Positions 8,207-15,220 of a stretch of 64,000 nt of DNA are shown piece after piece. Where the stretch lies: contig NZ_BAGF01000079.1 of NCBI RefSeq assembly GCF_000308755.1, positions 62,001 to 126,000 of the forward strand, given 5' to 3'. Source of the DNA: Nocardia pneumoniae NBRC 100136. GTDB lineage: Bacteria; Actinomycetota; Actinomycetes; Mycobacteriales; Mycobacteriaceae. A program made the position numbers and the translations under genes. The notes beneath the pieces are model-generated. The model did no database searches, had not been told where the DNA came from, and saw nothing but the letters and a program-made list of their open reading frames with translations. Within the stretch, counting starts at the first letter, position 1; each line of letters opens with the position of its first letter.

Positions 8207-8326
8207 TCAGCGACTCAGGCCGGGCAGCAGCAGCACGGCGACGGTCAGCACGGCGAACAGAATCAGCAGGCTCAGTACGGCCAGATCCCGCCGAATGCTG
8301 TGCGGCTGCTGGATCACCACTCGCAT
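8207..8326 (-). CDS. Single-pass small membrane protein, 39 residues
   Basis: The 39-codon frame starts at ATG 8326. A perfect GGAGG (plus-strand cctcc at 8332-8336) lies five bases upstream, which is strong support for translation. The peptide has a polar basic N-terminus (RVVIQQPHSIRRD) and one membrane segment of about 22 residues rich in Leu, Val and Ala ending LLLPGLSR. It is orphan between two hemB-linked membrane genes. Function unknown. Confidence 0.6.
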   Translation of the reverse strand: MRVVIQQPHSIRRDLAVLSLLILFAVLTVAVLLLPGLSR

Positions 8327-8485
8327 CGATGCCTCCGATCCTCCGAAGCCATCTGCCCAGGTCCCGCACGAAACGTAAGACAACGCATGACAAATGACTT
8401 CCGGTTCCCATGTCCACTGTGACAACCCTCACCATACATGCCGGTCTGTCTCGGACAAACTGGGAACGTGTTCCACCGATCGGGT

Positions 8486-9010
8486 TCAGCGTCCGCCCAG
8501 CTGGAAGTACGCGGTGGACTCCGGACGATGCGACAGATAGATCGCGCCGGACGCGAGCACGGCCTGCACGATCGATGCACCGCCCGCCACCAGCGACGCT
8601 GTCCCGGTCACCGCGTCGATCGCCAGCAGCGCACCCACGCCGACCACCACGACCCAGACACCCAGCACCGTCAGGACGGTGCGCGCCCAGAGCTTGCCGC
8701 GCCCGAACTGGTGCACGATCACCAGCGCGAGCGCCGCGACGCCCAGCCCGATCAGCACCACGAACACGTACACCAGCGACACCATGAGCTCCGCGCTGGC
8801 CATCGTCACCTGCGGGTCCTTCGCCCTGGCCTGTTCGAAGACCTCTTCGGCGAAGGCGCGCCGCCGCTCCAAGGCCGCGATGACCGACGCGATCAGCTGC
8901 ACGACGCCGAATCCGAGCACACCCCACCACAACTGCCGCGCGGTGCCGACATCCTCCGGCATCGGAACGCGGGCCGGTCGAACGCCGAACGGCCCCGCCA
9001 TGTTCGTCAC
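8486..9010 (-). CDS. Four-segment membrane protein linked to hemB
   Basis: This is a 174-residue protein if translation starts at GTG 9010, which overlaps the hemB stop as GTGA; an ATG at 9001 is the alternative and removes three residues. Four membrane segments are visible at about residues 24-44, 68-95, 104-128 and 138-160, with a charged cytoplasmic loop containing EEVFEQARAKDP between the first two. No enzymatic motif is seen. The position directly after hemB matches the conserved membrane protein Rv0513 of M. tuberculosis (from memory), so the link to haem synthesis is conserved in context but unexplained. Confidence 0.78.
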   Translation of the reverse strand: MTNMAGPFGVRPARVPMPEDVGTARQLWWGVLGFGVVQLIASVIAALERRRAFAEEVFEQARAKDPQVTMASAELMVSLVYVFVVLIGLGVAALALVIVHQFGRGKLWARTVLTVLGVWVVVVGVGALLAIDAVTGTASLVAGGASIVQAVLASGAIYLSHRPESTAYFQLGGR

Positions 9011-9984
9011 GACAGCCAGTGCGCGGCCTCGGTGGCCCAGTAGGTGAGCACGATGTCCGCACCCGCCCGGCGGATACCGAGCAACGACTCGAGGATGGCG
9101 CCGCGGCGATCGATCCATCCGCGCTCGGCGGCGGCGGTGATCATCGCGTACTCACCGGAGATCTGATACGCGGCGACCGGGACGGTCGAGCGATCGGCGA
9201 CCTCGCGCAGGATGTCCAGGTACGACATGGCCGGCTTCACCATGACGATGTCCGCCCCCTCGGCGAGGTCCAGCTCCAGTTCGCGGATCGACTCGCGGCG
9301 ATTGGCCGGGTCCTGCTGGTAGGTGCGCCGGTCGCCTTGCAGCGAGGAACCGACGGCCTCACGGAACGGGCCGTAGAACGCCGAGGCGTACTTCGCGGCG
9401 TAGGCCAGGATGCCGGTGTCGGTGCGCCCGGCCTCGTCCAGTCCGCGCCGGATCGCGCCGACCTGGCCGTCCATCATGCCACTGGTGCCGAGCAGGTCGG
9501 CGCCCGCCTCGGCCTGCGCGAGGGACATCTCGACATAGCGGTCCAGCGTGGCGTCGTTGTCGACCGCGCCGTCGGCGGCCAGCACGCCGCAGTGACCGTG
9601 GTCGGTGAACTCGTCCAGACAGGTGTCGGCCATGACCACGGTCGAATCACCCACCTCGTCGGCGAGAGCGCGCAGGCCGCGGTTGAGGATGCCGTGCGGA
9701 TCGCTGGCCTGACTGCCGACGGCGTCCTTGTCCTCGGGGCGGGGCACGCCGAACAGCATGATCCCCCCGACGCCCGCCGTGACCGCCTCGACGGCGGACT
9801 TGCGCAGCGAGTCGAGCGAATGCTGCACCACTCCTGGCATCGAGCCGATCGCGCGCGGTTCCTCGAGGCCGTCGGCGACGAACATCGGTAACACCAATTG
9901 CCGTGGTTCCAGTGTTGTTTCGGCCACGAGGCGACGCAAAGCCGGGGTACGGCGCAACCGCCGCGGGCGGTCCATTCCGGTCAT
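9007..9984 (-). CDS. hemB: Delta-aminolevulinic acid dehydratase (porphobilinogen synthase)
   Basis: HemB condenses two 5-aminolevulinate molecules to porphobilinogen. The 325-residue protein has both active-site lysines: near residue 198 in AYAAKYASAFYGPFREAVGS and near residue 250 in DIVMVKPAMSYLD. The metal site reads TCLDEFTDHGHCGVL. Of the usual zinc triad Cys-x-Cys...Cys, the middle position is Asp here (Cys122, Asp124, Cys132), so metal use may differ from the E. coli zinc enzyme. ATG 9984 gives the normal family length. It is separated from the rex-hemACD operon by an accessory patch. Confidence 0.95.
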   Translation of the reverse strand: MTGMDRPRRLRRTPALRRLVAETTLEPRQLVLPMFVADGLEEPRAIGSMPGVVQHSLDSLRKSAVEAVTAGVGGIMLFGVPRPEDKDAVGSQASDPHGILNRGLRALADEVGDSTVVMADTCLDEFTDHGHCGVLAADGAVDNDATLDRYVEMSLAQAEAGADLLGTSGMMDGQVGAIRRGLDEAGRTDTGILAYAAKYASAFYGPFREAVGSSLQGDRRTYQQDPANRRESIRELELDLAEGADIVMVKPAMSYLDILREVADRSTVPVAAYQISGEYAMITAAAERGWIDRRGAILESLLGIRRAGADIVLTYWATEAAHWLS

Positions 9985-10414
9985 GAATCGCACGATACGC
10001 CTGTGCTTGTTTTGCAGTGCCTGCGGCACTGCGGGTTCACGGGCAATGCTCGGTCTCGCTGCGCTCGAAACCGGGAGCTGGGCCGAACTGGTTGCGTTGG
10101 GTGGCAGCCGGAGAGTCTTCGGCAGCGACTTGGAGCCCTTTGAAGTCGCCGTAATCGACTCTCGCTGGCACCGCATCGCAGACACCTGGATCGCTCGACA
10201 CCCGAGCCGAGAAGGGCGATCAGCTCCTGTCTCGGTGTGGGTGAAATCACACCGGGGAGACCCCTCGAGGCGCATACTCCGACTAGACGGCTGCCTGACC
10301 TTCGCTCGGCCCGGCACACGAGCGGATGCCTCGAGCCTTCGCTCAGCCCGGCGTGGGCTGATGACAGACTTCGTCCGGCCGCGTCTTTTCCGCGAGACCT
10401 CGCTGGGGGACAGG
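9985..10414. other. Intergenic region without a confident gene
   Basis: This 430-base gap separates the hemB start from the divergent gene at 10415. It must hold the hemB promoter at its left end. Frames here are open because of GC content, but none has a good start with a ribosome binding site. Short imperfect repeats occur, for example ccttcgctcggcccggc at about 10299-10315 and ccttcgctcagcccggcg at about 10336-10353. Confidence 0.5.
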
Positions 10415-11200
10415 ATGCCCGATCCGCACATCGATATCTCGCTGGCCAGAGCCGCCGACTTCGAATCGTGGGTGGCGGTGCTGCTGTCGGACTGGTGGCC
10501 GGTGCTGACCGGCGGCCTGCCCCCGCCCGCGACCGCGCTGCGGGCCTGGCGCGCCGCCGACGGCACCGGGCAGAACATCTTCGTGGAGTTCGTCGCGCGG
10601 CAATGGGCCGATCCCCAGCTGATGCCCGGCGCGTACGCCGCGTTCGCCACCCTCGGCATCTACCGCGACGAGCCCGAATGGGTCCGCAGCCGCGGCACGC
10701 ACCTGATGGGCCGCACCGAGGATGTCTTCGCCGGGCTGCGGTACTCCGACACCGCCCACACCGTTTTCCTCCGCTTGCAGAGCAGGCCGTGCCCGGTGAC
10801 TGCGGAGGCGGGCCGGCGGCTACTGGCCGAGGCCCAGGCGAATCTGCCGTTCCCGGACACCGCCGCCGGGCCGCTGGACGTGCGGGTGGCCCGCAACAGC
10901 GCGCGGCACCTGCTCGCCGCGCACAGCGCACGGCACAGCACTCCGGCCGATCCTCTCCAGCTCGGACCGCCGCAGCGGGTCTGCGACATCGGCTGGGCGT
11001 TCATCTTTCCGTGGTCGACCACGTCCTGGTACACCGACGGCGCGATGCCCACGCTGCCACCGGGCACCCGTGGACCAATCGTGGTGGTCAAGGACACTGG
11101 ACATACCTGGCTGCTGGACAGCCTGAGCAACTACGACGCGCAGCTGGCCGCTTACGCACGCGAGCACGGGTACCCGGCCCCGCTCGAACAACCGCGATGA
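10415..11200 (+). CDS. Uncharacterised protein with C-terminal YrhB/Imm35-like domain
   Basis: The 261-residue protein starts at ATG 10415, preceded by TGGGGGACAGG. The first 165 residues are soluble and unrecognised, with segments ADFESWVAVLLSDWWPVL and FVEFVARQWADPQLMPGAYA. The last 70 residues read like the YrhB/immunity-protein-35 fold: GWAFIFPWSTTSWYTDG, then GPIVVVKDTGHTWLLDS and a final helix. Such domains are common as immunity proteins of polymorphic toxins, but also occur alone. There is no toxin next door; a Sel1-repeat gene follows 46 bases downstream on the same strand. The domain call is by eye. Confidence 0.6.
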   Translation: MPDPHIDISLARAADFESWVAVLLSDWWPVLTGGLPPPATALRAWRAADGTGQNIFVEFVARQWADPQLMPGAYAAFATLGIYRDEPEWVRSRGTHLMGRTEDVFAGLRYSDTAHTVFLRLQSRPCPVTAEAGRRLLAEAQANLPFPDTAAGPLDVRVARNSARHLLAAHSARHSTPADPLQLGPPQRVCDIGWAFIFPWSTTSWYTDGAMPTLPPGTRGPIVVVKDTGHTWLLDSLSNYDAQLAAYAREHGYPAPLEQPR

Positions 11201-11246
11201 TCGGCGGCATGGCCTCCGCTGACCGCGACCGGGCAGGAATGCCGAC

Positions 11247-12056
11247 ATGACCGATCCGCCGAGCGAGATGGAACTGCTCGCCATGCGGCGGCGCGCCGAA
11301 GCACTGTGGGAGGCGGGCGACGCGGCGGGCGCCGAACGCTGGCTGCGCCGAGCCGTCGCGGGCGGCAGCGTGCCCGCCATGACGATGCTCGGCGCGCTGC
11401 TCGGCGCCGACGGGCGGATCGGCGAGGGGATCCGCTGGTTGGAGCAGGCCGCCGCGCGCGGCGACGAGCCCGCGGGTGTGCACGTGGGTCTGCTGCACCT
11501 GGAGCGTGGGTATCTGGACGAGGCCGAGCGCTGGTTGCGGCCCGCGGCCGAGAACGGGCTGCCCGAAGCCCTGTGCAACATGGGCGTTCTCGCGAATCGG
11601 CGCGGTGACGACGCGGCGGCGGAGCGCTGGTACGAACGCGCTGTGCGGGCCGGAAACCCCACGGCCATGCGCACTCTCGGCCTGCATCTGGCCCGGCGCG
11701 GCGAATTCGACCGTGCGATAGCTCTGCTCACCGAGGCCGCGCGCCGCGGCAGGACCGACGCTATGGCGGTGCTCGGCGCCCTGCACGTGGATCGCGGTGA
11801 CCGCGGCGAGGGCGAGCGGTGGCTGCGCAAAGGCGCCGATGCGGGGGATCCGGACTCGATGTTCCACCTCGCGCTCTTGCTGCGCGCGGCGGACACGCCT
11901 TATGTCGCAGGTGATTCAGCCGACCCCGAGGTGCTGCGGGCCGCCGCCGAGATCGCGACCGGCTGTACGCGGGCGCAGCAGGAAGCCAGGCAGTGGCTGG
12001 AACGCGCCGCCGCCCTCGGCCATCCACAGTCGCTGCGGCTGCTGCACGATCTGTGA
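11247..12056 (+). CDS. Sel1-like (TPR-type) repeat protein
   Basis: The 269 residues are built almost entirely of about seven 30-36-residue helical repeats of the Sel1/TPR kind. Recurring units have the form AERWLRRAVAGGSVPAMTML, IRWLEQAAARGDEPAGVHVG and AERWYERAVRAGNPTAMRTL. There is no signal peptide, so it is probably a cytoplasmic scaffold. The start at ATG 11247 comes 46 bases after the YrhB-like gene, suggesting one transcript. Sel1 proteins in actinobacteria are often found with toxin-immunity loci, which fits the neighbour but does not prove it. Confidence 0.8.
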   Translation: MTDPPSEMELLAMRRRAEALWEAGDAAGAERWLRRAVAGGSVPAMTMLGALLGADGRIGEGIRWLEQAAARGDEPAGVHVGLLHLERGYLDEAERWLRPAAENGLPEALCNMGVLANRRGDDAAAERWYERAVRAGNPTAMRTLGLHLARRGEFDRAIALLTEAARRGRTDAMAVLGALHVDRGDRGEGERWLRKGADAGDPDSMFHLALLLRAADTPYVAGDSADPEVLRAAAEIATGCTRAQQEARQWLERAAALGHPQSLRLLHDL

Positions 12057-12102
12057 GCCGTGGCACCGCGTGGCACGTGAAAAGCCTTGTGGCCAGCGGA
12101 GT

Positions 12103-12125
12103 TTGTCGGTCCCCCACGGTAGAAT
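12103..12125 (+). promoter_or_regulatory. PafBC-type (RecA-NDp) DNA-damage promoter
   Basis: TTGTCGGTC at 12103-12111 is followed by exactly eight bases and then TAGAAT at 12120-12125. The published mycobacterial LexA-independent damage promoter is TTGTCRGTG-N8-TAnnnT. This copy differs at one position, the last G. It points at the 90-residue gene at 12181. Confidence 0.7.
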
Positions 12126-12140
12126 CGAAGGTACGTTCGA
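12125..12140 (+). promoter_or_regulatory. LexA SOS box
   Basis: TCGAAG-GTAC-GTTCGA at 12125-12140 matches the actinobacterial LexA box TCGAAC-N4-GTTCGA at 11 of 12 defined positions. It begins on the last base of the -10 hexamer, so a bound LexA would cover the transcription start. Confidence 0.7.
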
Positions 12141-12180
12141 GGGGGCTCGCCCGCCCCCGATCGCCACGGGAGGGATGCCA

Positions 12181-12453
12181 GTGCGCACACCACAAACCGT
12201 TCTCATCGATCGCCCCTACACGCCGTTGCAGAAGCGCCCGCTGCCGCCGGGCCGCCCCCGGGCGTGGTACGTCATGCACAACCGGCGCCTGAAGGCGATG
12301 CGCCTGGCGATCGCACTGCTCGACTCGGGCGTCTACGCACCGAGTTACGCCACCAACAAGCGGATCAGGCACACCGCCGAGGTGATCGGCATCCGACCGC
12401 CCTCCGACGCCACCTGCACCATGGTCCGCACGCTGATGCGCAGGAGGTACTGA
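12181..12453 (+). CDS. Probable DNA-damage-inducible small protein, 90 residues
   Basis: GTG 12181 lies six bases after GGGAGGG (12168-12174). An in-frame ATG at 12175 touches that sequence directly and is therefore less likely. The product is basic, Arg-rich and lacks a signal peptide. Its second half (RLKAMRLAIALLDSGVYAP, then RIRHTAEVIGIRPPSDATC and a basic RTLMRRRY end) looks helical and could be a small DNA-binding or protein-binding module, but I do not recognise a family. The overlapping PafBC-type promoter and LexA box just upstream predict induction by DNA damage through both pathways. Confidence 0.72.
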   Translation: MRTPQTVLIDRPYTPLQKRPLPPGRPRAWYVMHNRRLKAMRLAIALLDSGVYAPSYATNKRIRHTAEVIGIRPPSDATCTMVRTLMRRRY

Positions 12454-12462
12454 GACCGATGG

Positions 12463-12537
12463 GTGCGGCTCGCGTCCGAGTGGCCGACGCGCAAGCGACG
12501 AAGTCGCAAGCGGCGGTCGCTCGGACGCGAGCCGCAC
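12463..12537. terminator. Long inverted repeat between convergent genes
   Basis: An 18-base arm at 12463-12480 (gtgcggctcgcgtccgag) pairs perfectly with 12520-12537. The 39-base interior contains a second small hairpin around GCGAC-gaa-GTCGC. It sits between the 90-residue gene and the hemD end, so a two-way terminator is the likely role. There is no T tract on either side. Confidence 0.55.
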
Positions 12538-12540
12538 ACC

Positions 12541-14103
12541 TCAGCGGCTGCGGCGGCTCTTCTTGCGCGGCGGCGGCAGGAGCCCCTCGGCGCGCAGGCG
12601 CGCCGCGTGCTCCGCGAGTGCCTCGACCAGCGGACCGACCTGGGCCACCTCGGGCTGCACGTCCACGCGCAGGCCGAACTCGATGGCCGTTTCGGCGGTC
12701 TTGGGGCCGATGCACGCCACGATCGTGCGCGCGTGCGGCTTGCCCGCGATGCCGACCAGATTGCGCACCGTGGAGGACGAGGTGAACAGGACCGCGTCGA
12801 AGCCGCCGGTCTTGATCATCTCGCGCGTCTCCGCGGGCGGCGGCGACGCGCGCACCGTCCGGTAGGCCGTGACGTCGTCGATCTCCCAGCCGCGGTCGCG
12901 CAGGCCCTCGGCCAGCGTCTCGGTGGCGATGTCCGCGCGCGGCAGCAGCACCCGGTTCACCGGGTCGAAAACGTCGTCGTAGGGCGGGAAGTCGGCAAGC
13001 AGCCCCTCGGATGACTGCTCACCGCTGGGCACCAGTTCCGGGTTGATGCCGAACGAGCGCACCTTGTCCGCGGTGGCCTCGCCGACGCAGGCGATCTTCA
13101 CACCGGAGAACGCCCGAGCGTCCAAGCCGAACTCGGCGAACTTCTCCCACACCGCGCGCACCGCGTTGGTGGAGGTGAACACCACCCACTGGTAGCGTCC
13201 GTCGACCAAGCCCTTGACCGCGCGCTCCATCTGAGCGGGGCTGCGCGGCGGCTCGACGGCGATGGTCGGCACCTCCATCGGGATGGCGCCGTGCGTGACC
13301 AGCCGCTCGCTCATCTCGGCGGCCTGGTCCTTGGTGCGCGGCACCAGCACGGTCCAGCCGTACAGCGCGCGCGACTCCCACCACGACATCTTCGAGCGCT
13401 GCGCGACCACCTTGCCGATGGTCACCACCAGCGGGCCGACCAGCTCGGAGGCCGCGCTGTTCAGCGTGGCCAAGGTGGCCTCGATGGTGCGCTGCTGGCG
13501 GGTGGTGCCCCGCACGGTCACGGCCACCGGGGTCTGCGGCGCCATGCCGTGCTCGACCAAGGCGCTCGCGGTCTCGGCCAGGTGCCCTGAGGTCGCGTGC
13601 AGCACGAGCGGGCCGGGGGCAGCCGCCAGCGCGGCCCAGTCGACCTCGCCGCGCACATCGGCCTCGGTGTGCCCCGAGCCCAGCGCGATGCCCGCGTAGC
13701 TGGGCACCGCCGAGCCGTTGGGCAGGCCCGGCAGCACCTCGAACACCATGTGCGACCGGGTGACGGCGTTGACCTCGGCGATCACCGAGTCGGTGGTCAG
13801 CGGGTCGCCCGCGACCACGCGCACCACGTCGTGGCCGCCGCGCGCCTCGGCGATCAGCGTTTTGGCCACTTCGGCGGGCTCGCCGAGCGCAGGTCGCACG
13901 TCGACCGGGCGCTCGCCGTCCGGGCCGGGCTCGACGTCGGTGCCGATCAAGGCCAGCACGCCCTTGTCGACGTCCGGATCGGTGAATGCCAGCGTCGCCC
14001 GTCCGATCACCTCACGCGCGCGCACGGTGAGCAGCGCCGGGTCACCCGGACCCGATCCGACGAAAAGGATCCGACCGGGGTGCTTCTTCGTGCCTCGGCT
14101 CAT
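12541..14103 (-). CDS. hemD: Uroporphyrinogen-III C-methyltransferase / uroporphyrinogen-III synthase fusion
   Basis: The 520-residue protein joins two enzymes. Residues 1-245 are a CobA/SUMT-type tetrapyrrole methylase: the GSGPGDPALLTVRA start, VVRVVAGDPLTTDS, and a late VAVTVRGTTRQQRT segment. Residues 250-500 are HemD, which closes and inverts ring D of hydroxymethylbilane: VLVPRTKDQAAEMSERL, VVFTSTNAVRAVWEKF and VLFTSSSTVRNLVGIAG. The fusion is usual in mycobacteria and Nocardia and links haem with sirohaem and cobalamin supply. The C-terminus is Lys/Arg-rich (PRKKSRRSR). Its ATG overlaps the stop of the preceding mini-ORF. Confidence 0.93.
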   Translation of the reverse strand: MSRGTKKHPGRILFVGSGPGDPALLTVRAREVIGRATLAFTDPDVDKGVLALIGTDVEPGPDGERPVDVRPALGEPAEVAKTLIAEARGGHDVVRVVAGDPLTTDSVIAEVNAVTRSHMVFEVLPGLPNGSAVPSYAGIALGSGHTEADVRGEVDWAALAAAPGPLVLHATSGHLAETASALVEHGMAPQTPVAVTVRGTTRQQRTIEATLATLNSAASELVGPLVVTIGKVVAQRSKMSWWESRALYGWTVLVPRTKDQAAEMSERLVTHGAIPMEVPTIAVEPPRSPAQMERAVKGLVDGRYQWVVFTSTNAVRAVWEKFAEFGLDARAFSGVKIACVGEATADKVRSFGINPELVPSGEQSSEGLLADFPPYDDVFDPVNRVLLPRADIATETLAEGLRDRGWEIDDVTAYRTVRASPPPAETREMIKTGGFDAVLFTSSSTVRNLVGIAGKPHARTIVACIGPKTAETAIEFGLRVDVQPEVAQVGPLVEALAEHAARLRAEGLLPPPRKKSRRSR

Positions 14104-14168
14104 GCCCGCACCTCGCTTGCGCTCGGCTCCGGCATGCCCGAAGGCGCGGTGAGGATTCGCTCACTCAT
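14100..14168 (-). CDS. Bridging mini-ORF between hemC and hemD, 22 codons
   Basis: ATG 14168-14166 overlaps the hemC stop as ATGA, and its TGA (14102-14100) overlaps the hemD ATG as ATGA. The frame encodes a peptide starting MSERILTAPS and ending SASEVRA. It exactly fills the gap and would hand ribosomes from hemC to hemD by two coupling steps. It shares its MSER start, its S-x-S-E near the end and its final Ala with the mini-ORF between rex and hemA. Whether the peptide itself has a role is unknown. Confidence 0.45.
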   Translation of the reverse strand: MSERILTAPSGMPEPSASEVRA

Positions 14169-15220
14169 CGGCTGTTCTCCATGGGGCTGGGGTTGGGCAA
14201 GTCTGTGGCGGGCGGACGCACCGCCCGAATGGGGGAACCGTCGTCCGGTTCGGTGGCGAGCAGCTCGCGCGCGCCCATGTCGAGCAACTCGCGGGCCAAC
14301 GCGCGGCCGAGCTCTGCCGCGTCCGCCGGAGCGCCGACCACCGACGCCCGTAACACGTCGGACCCGTCGACGGCCGCCGCGCACGCGCGCAGCGAGAGCT
14401 CGTCCACGATCCGGCCTTCGTCGTCGAGCGACTCGACCACCTCGGCCAGCGCGCCGATCGGCGCGGTGCAGCCGGCCTCCAGCTCGGCCAGCAGCGACCG
14501 TTCGGCAAGCACGGACGCGCGGGTGGCCGCGTCGTCCAGGCCGGTCAGGATCTCCACGACGGCGGCGTCATCGCTGCGGCACTCCACCGCCAGCGCGCCC
14601 TGGGCGGGAGCGGGCAGCATCTGCACCGGCTCCAGCGCCTCGGTGACCGCGTCCAGCCGCTCGATGCGGGCCAGCCCGGCTCTGGCCACCACGACGGCGT
14701 CCAGCTCACCCTCGCTGACCTTGCGCAGGCGGGTGTCGAGATTGCCCCGCAGCGGGACGATGTCCAGGCCGAGGCCGAGCGCCCGCAGTTGCGCTGCGCG
14801 ACGCGGCGCGGAGGTGCCGACCTTCGCTCCCGCCGGCAGCTCGCCCAGCACCAGTCCGTCGCGCGCGACCAAGGCGTCGCGCGGATCCTCCCTGGGCGGG
14901 ATGGCGGCGATGGTGAAGCGCGGGTCCTGGGCGGTCGGCAGATCCTTGTAGGAATGCACCGCGATGTCGATCGCGCCCGAGGCCAGTTCGTCGCGCAATG
15001 CGGAGGTGAACACGCCGACGCCGATCTTCTGCACCGGATCGGCGGACAGGTCTCCTGCGGTCTTGATCACCACGAGTTCGGCCGGGTGCCCGGCGGCGAT
15101 CAGCGCGTCGCGCACCGTGCCCGCCTGGGTGAGCGCGAGCAGGCTCCCCCGGGTGCCGATACGCCAAGGCGCGCGATCGGGTCGCGCTGTCTCGTTGCCC
15201 TGGTGGTGCACCATCGTCAT
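14165..15220 (-). CDS. hemC: Porphobilinogen deaminase (hydroxymethylbilane synthase)
   Basis: HemC polymerises four porphobilinogen units into hydroxymethylbilane. The 351-residue protein shows RIGTRGSLLALTQA, the catalytic Asp region SYKDLPTA, the Arg-rich cofactor-binding segments GTSAPRRAAQL and LRGNLDTRLRKV, and the dipyrromethane-cofactor cysteine in LAELEAGCTAPIGA. ATG 15220 overlaps the hemA stop as ATGA. The N-terminal 20 residues before RIGTRGS are an extra leader compared with E. coli HemC. Confidence 0.95.
   Translation of the reverse strand: MTMVHHQGNETARPDRAPWRIGTRGSLLALTQAGTVRDALIAAGHPAELVVIKTAGDLSADPVQKIGVGVFTSALRDELASGAIDIAVHSYKDLPTAQDPRFTIAAIPPREDPRDALVARDGLVLGELPAGAKVGTSAPRRAAQLRALGLGLDIVPLRGNLDTRLRKVSEGELDAVVVARAGLARIERLDAVTEALEPVQMLPAPAQGALAVECRSDDAAVVEILTGLDDAATRASVLAERSLLAELEAGCTAPIGALAEVVESLDDEGRIVDELSLRACAAAVDGSDVLRASVVGAPADAAELGRALARELLDMGARELLATEPDDGSPIRAVRPPATDLPNPSPMENSR

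Noticed and set aside
9985..10414. Possible plus-strand gene upstream of the YrhB-like gene (extension to ATG 10370 or beyond)
   Set aside because: The frame is open but the composition is atypical, no ribosome site precedes the upstream starts, and ATG 10415 has a good one.
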